Shown piece by piece: positions 5,501-5,788 of a stretch of 5,788 bases of DNA; within the stretch, counting starts at the first letter, position 1, and the number at the start of each line of letters is the position of its first letter. Made by a program: the position numbers and the translations under genes. The DNA is from Alphaproteobacteria bacterium (GTDB taxonomy: Bacteria; Pseudomonadota; Alphaproteobacteria; RS24): positions 1 to 5,788 of the forward strand of contig RFZE01000094.1 in the NCBI GenBank assembly GCA_009920875.1. The letters are read 5' to 3'. The notes beneath the pieces are model-generated. The model saw nothing but the letters and a program-made list of their open reading frames with translations, did no database searches and was not told the origin of the DNA.

Positions 5501-5788
5501 ATTTTGAATATGATTTATTGAAGCTGGATATTGAAAACAATATTGCCACGCTGACTTTTAACGACCCCGATGCGCTGAATGCGATGAGCGCGCCCATGCT
5601 GTCATCAATGGATTTGGCGCTCGACGAAATTGAAAACCCCGATAATGGCGTGCGCGCCTTGATTGTGACCGGTGCCGGTCGCGGTTTTTGTGCCGGTGCC
5701 AATGTGGCGCGCATGGATGGCGATGGCGGCGAAAAACGCAATCGGCCAAACGATGCGGGTGAAGGGCTGGAAAAAATCTATCACCCGC
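5497..5788 (+). CDS. second enoyl-CoA hydratase/isomerase family protein, 3' partial
   Basis: ATG 5497 overlaps the previous stop as ATGA and is preceded by TGAGGA (5487-5492). The frame stays open to the window edge, giving 97 full codons. The visible part is the N-terminal crotonase segment: a beta strand pair (about 8-21), FNDPDALNAMS (21-31), an amphipathic helix with LDEIENPDNGVRALIVTG (42-59), and the oxyanion-hole motif GRGFCAGANV (61-70), where Asn69 takes the place of the usual Asp. A Gly/Asp-rich loop follows (about 73-90). It is a diverged paralogue of the upstream gene and is surely co-transcribed with it. The residues that separate hydratase from isomerase lie beyond the edge, so the reaction cannot be called. 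Confidence 0.88.
   Translation, partial: MNFEYDLLKLDIENNIATLTFNDPDALNAMSAPMLSSMDLALDEIENPDNGVRALIVTGAGRGFCAGANVARMDGDGGEKRNRPNDAGEGLEKIYHP

Noticed and set aside
1..5788. CRISPR arrays, insertion sequences, tRNA/rRNA genes, toxin-antitoxin or phage genes.
   Set aside because: No spaced repeats, terminal inverted repeats, transposase motifs or RNA-gene patterns were seen; nearly every base is in a metabolic or small-protein gene.

Overview
The window looks like chromosomal DNA of a Gram-negative bacterium, most likely an alphaproteobacterium. This is inferred from moderate-to-high GC by eye, the lipoprotein signal, ATGA/GTGA-style gene overlaps, and resemblance of the globin-like, coiled-coil and glutaryl-CoA dehydrogenase proteins to alphaproteobacterial families as remembered. 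No species can be named from the sequence. There are no mobile elements, CRISPR arrays, tRNAs or rRNAs, and coding density is very high.

Left block (1-1812, + strand): the C-terminal three quarters of an NADH-type FAD ferredoxin reductase runs in from the left edge. It overlaps by four bases a small lipoprotein gene, which overlaps by four bases a gene for a truncated-size globin-like protein. These three look translationally coupled and may form a small redox unit. After 38 bases comes a short coiled-coil/transmembrane protein (DUF1640-like), which appears to have its own promoter inside the end of the globin-like gene.

Middle block (1815-4552, - strand): a glutaryl-CoA dehydrogenase with the full decarboxylating active-site set converges on the left block with only two bases between the stop codons. 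Upstream of it lies a coniferyl-aldehyde-dehydrogenase-type NAD(P) aldehyde dehydrogenase. A clear intrinsic terminator separates the two genes, so they are probably not one transcript.

Right block (4649-5788, + strand): two overlapping crotonase-fold (enoyl-CoA hydratase/isomerase) genes diverge from the aldehyde dehydrogenase. The first carries an isomerase-type Asp and lacks both hydratase glutamates (PaaG-like); the second is cut by the right edge. The 96-base divergent spacer holds three TTGCCA repeats at an exact 15-base period and candidate back-to-back promoters.

Functionally, the middle and right blocks suggest oxidation of aldehydes to acids and handling of acyl-CoA intermediates, such as aromatic, fatty or dicarboxylic acid breakdown. 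I did not find a convincing wholly new system. The least described items are the reductase/lipoprotein/globin-like cassette and the 15-base repeat array.
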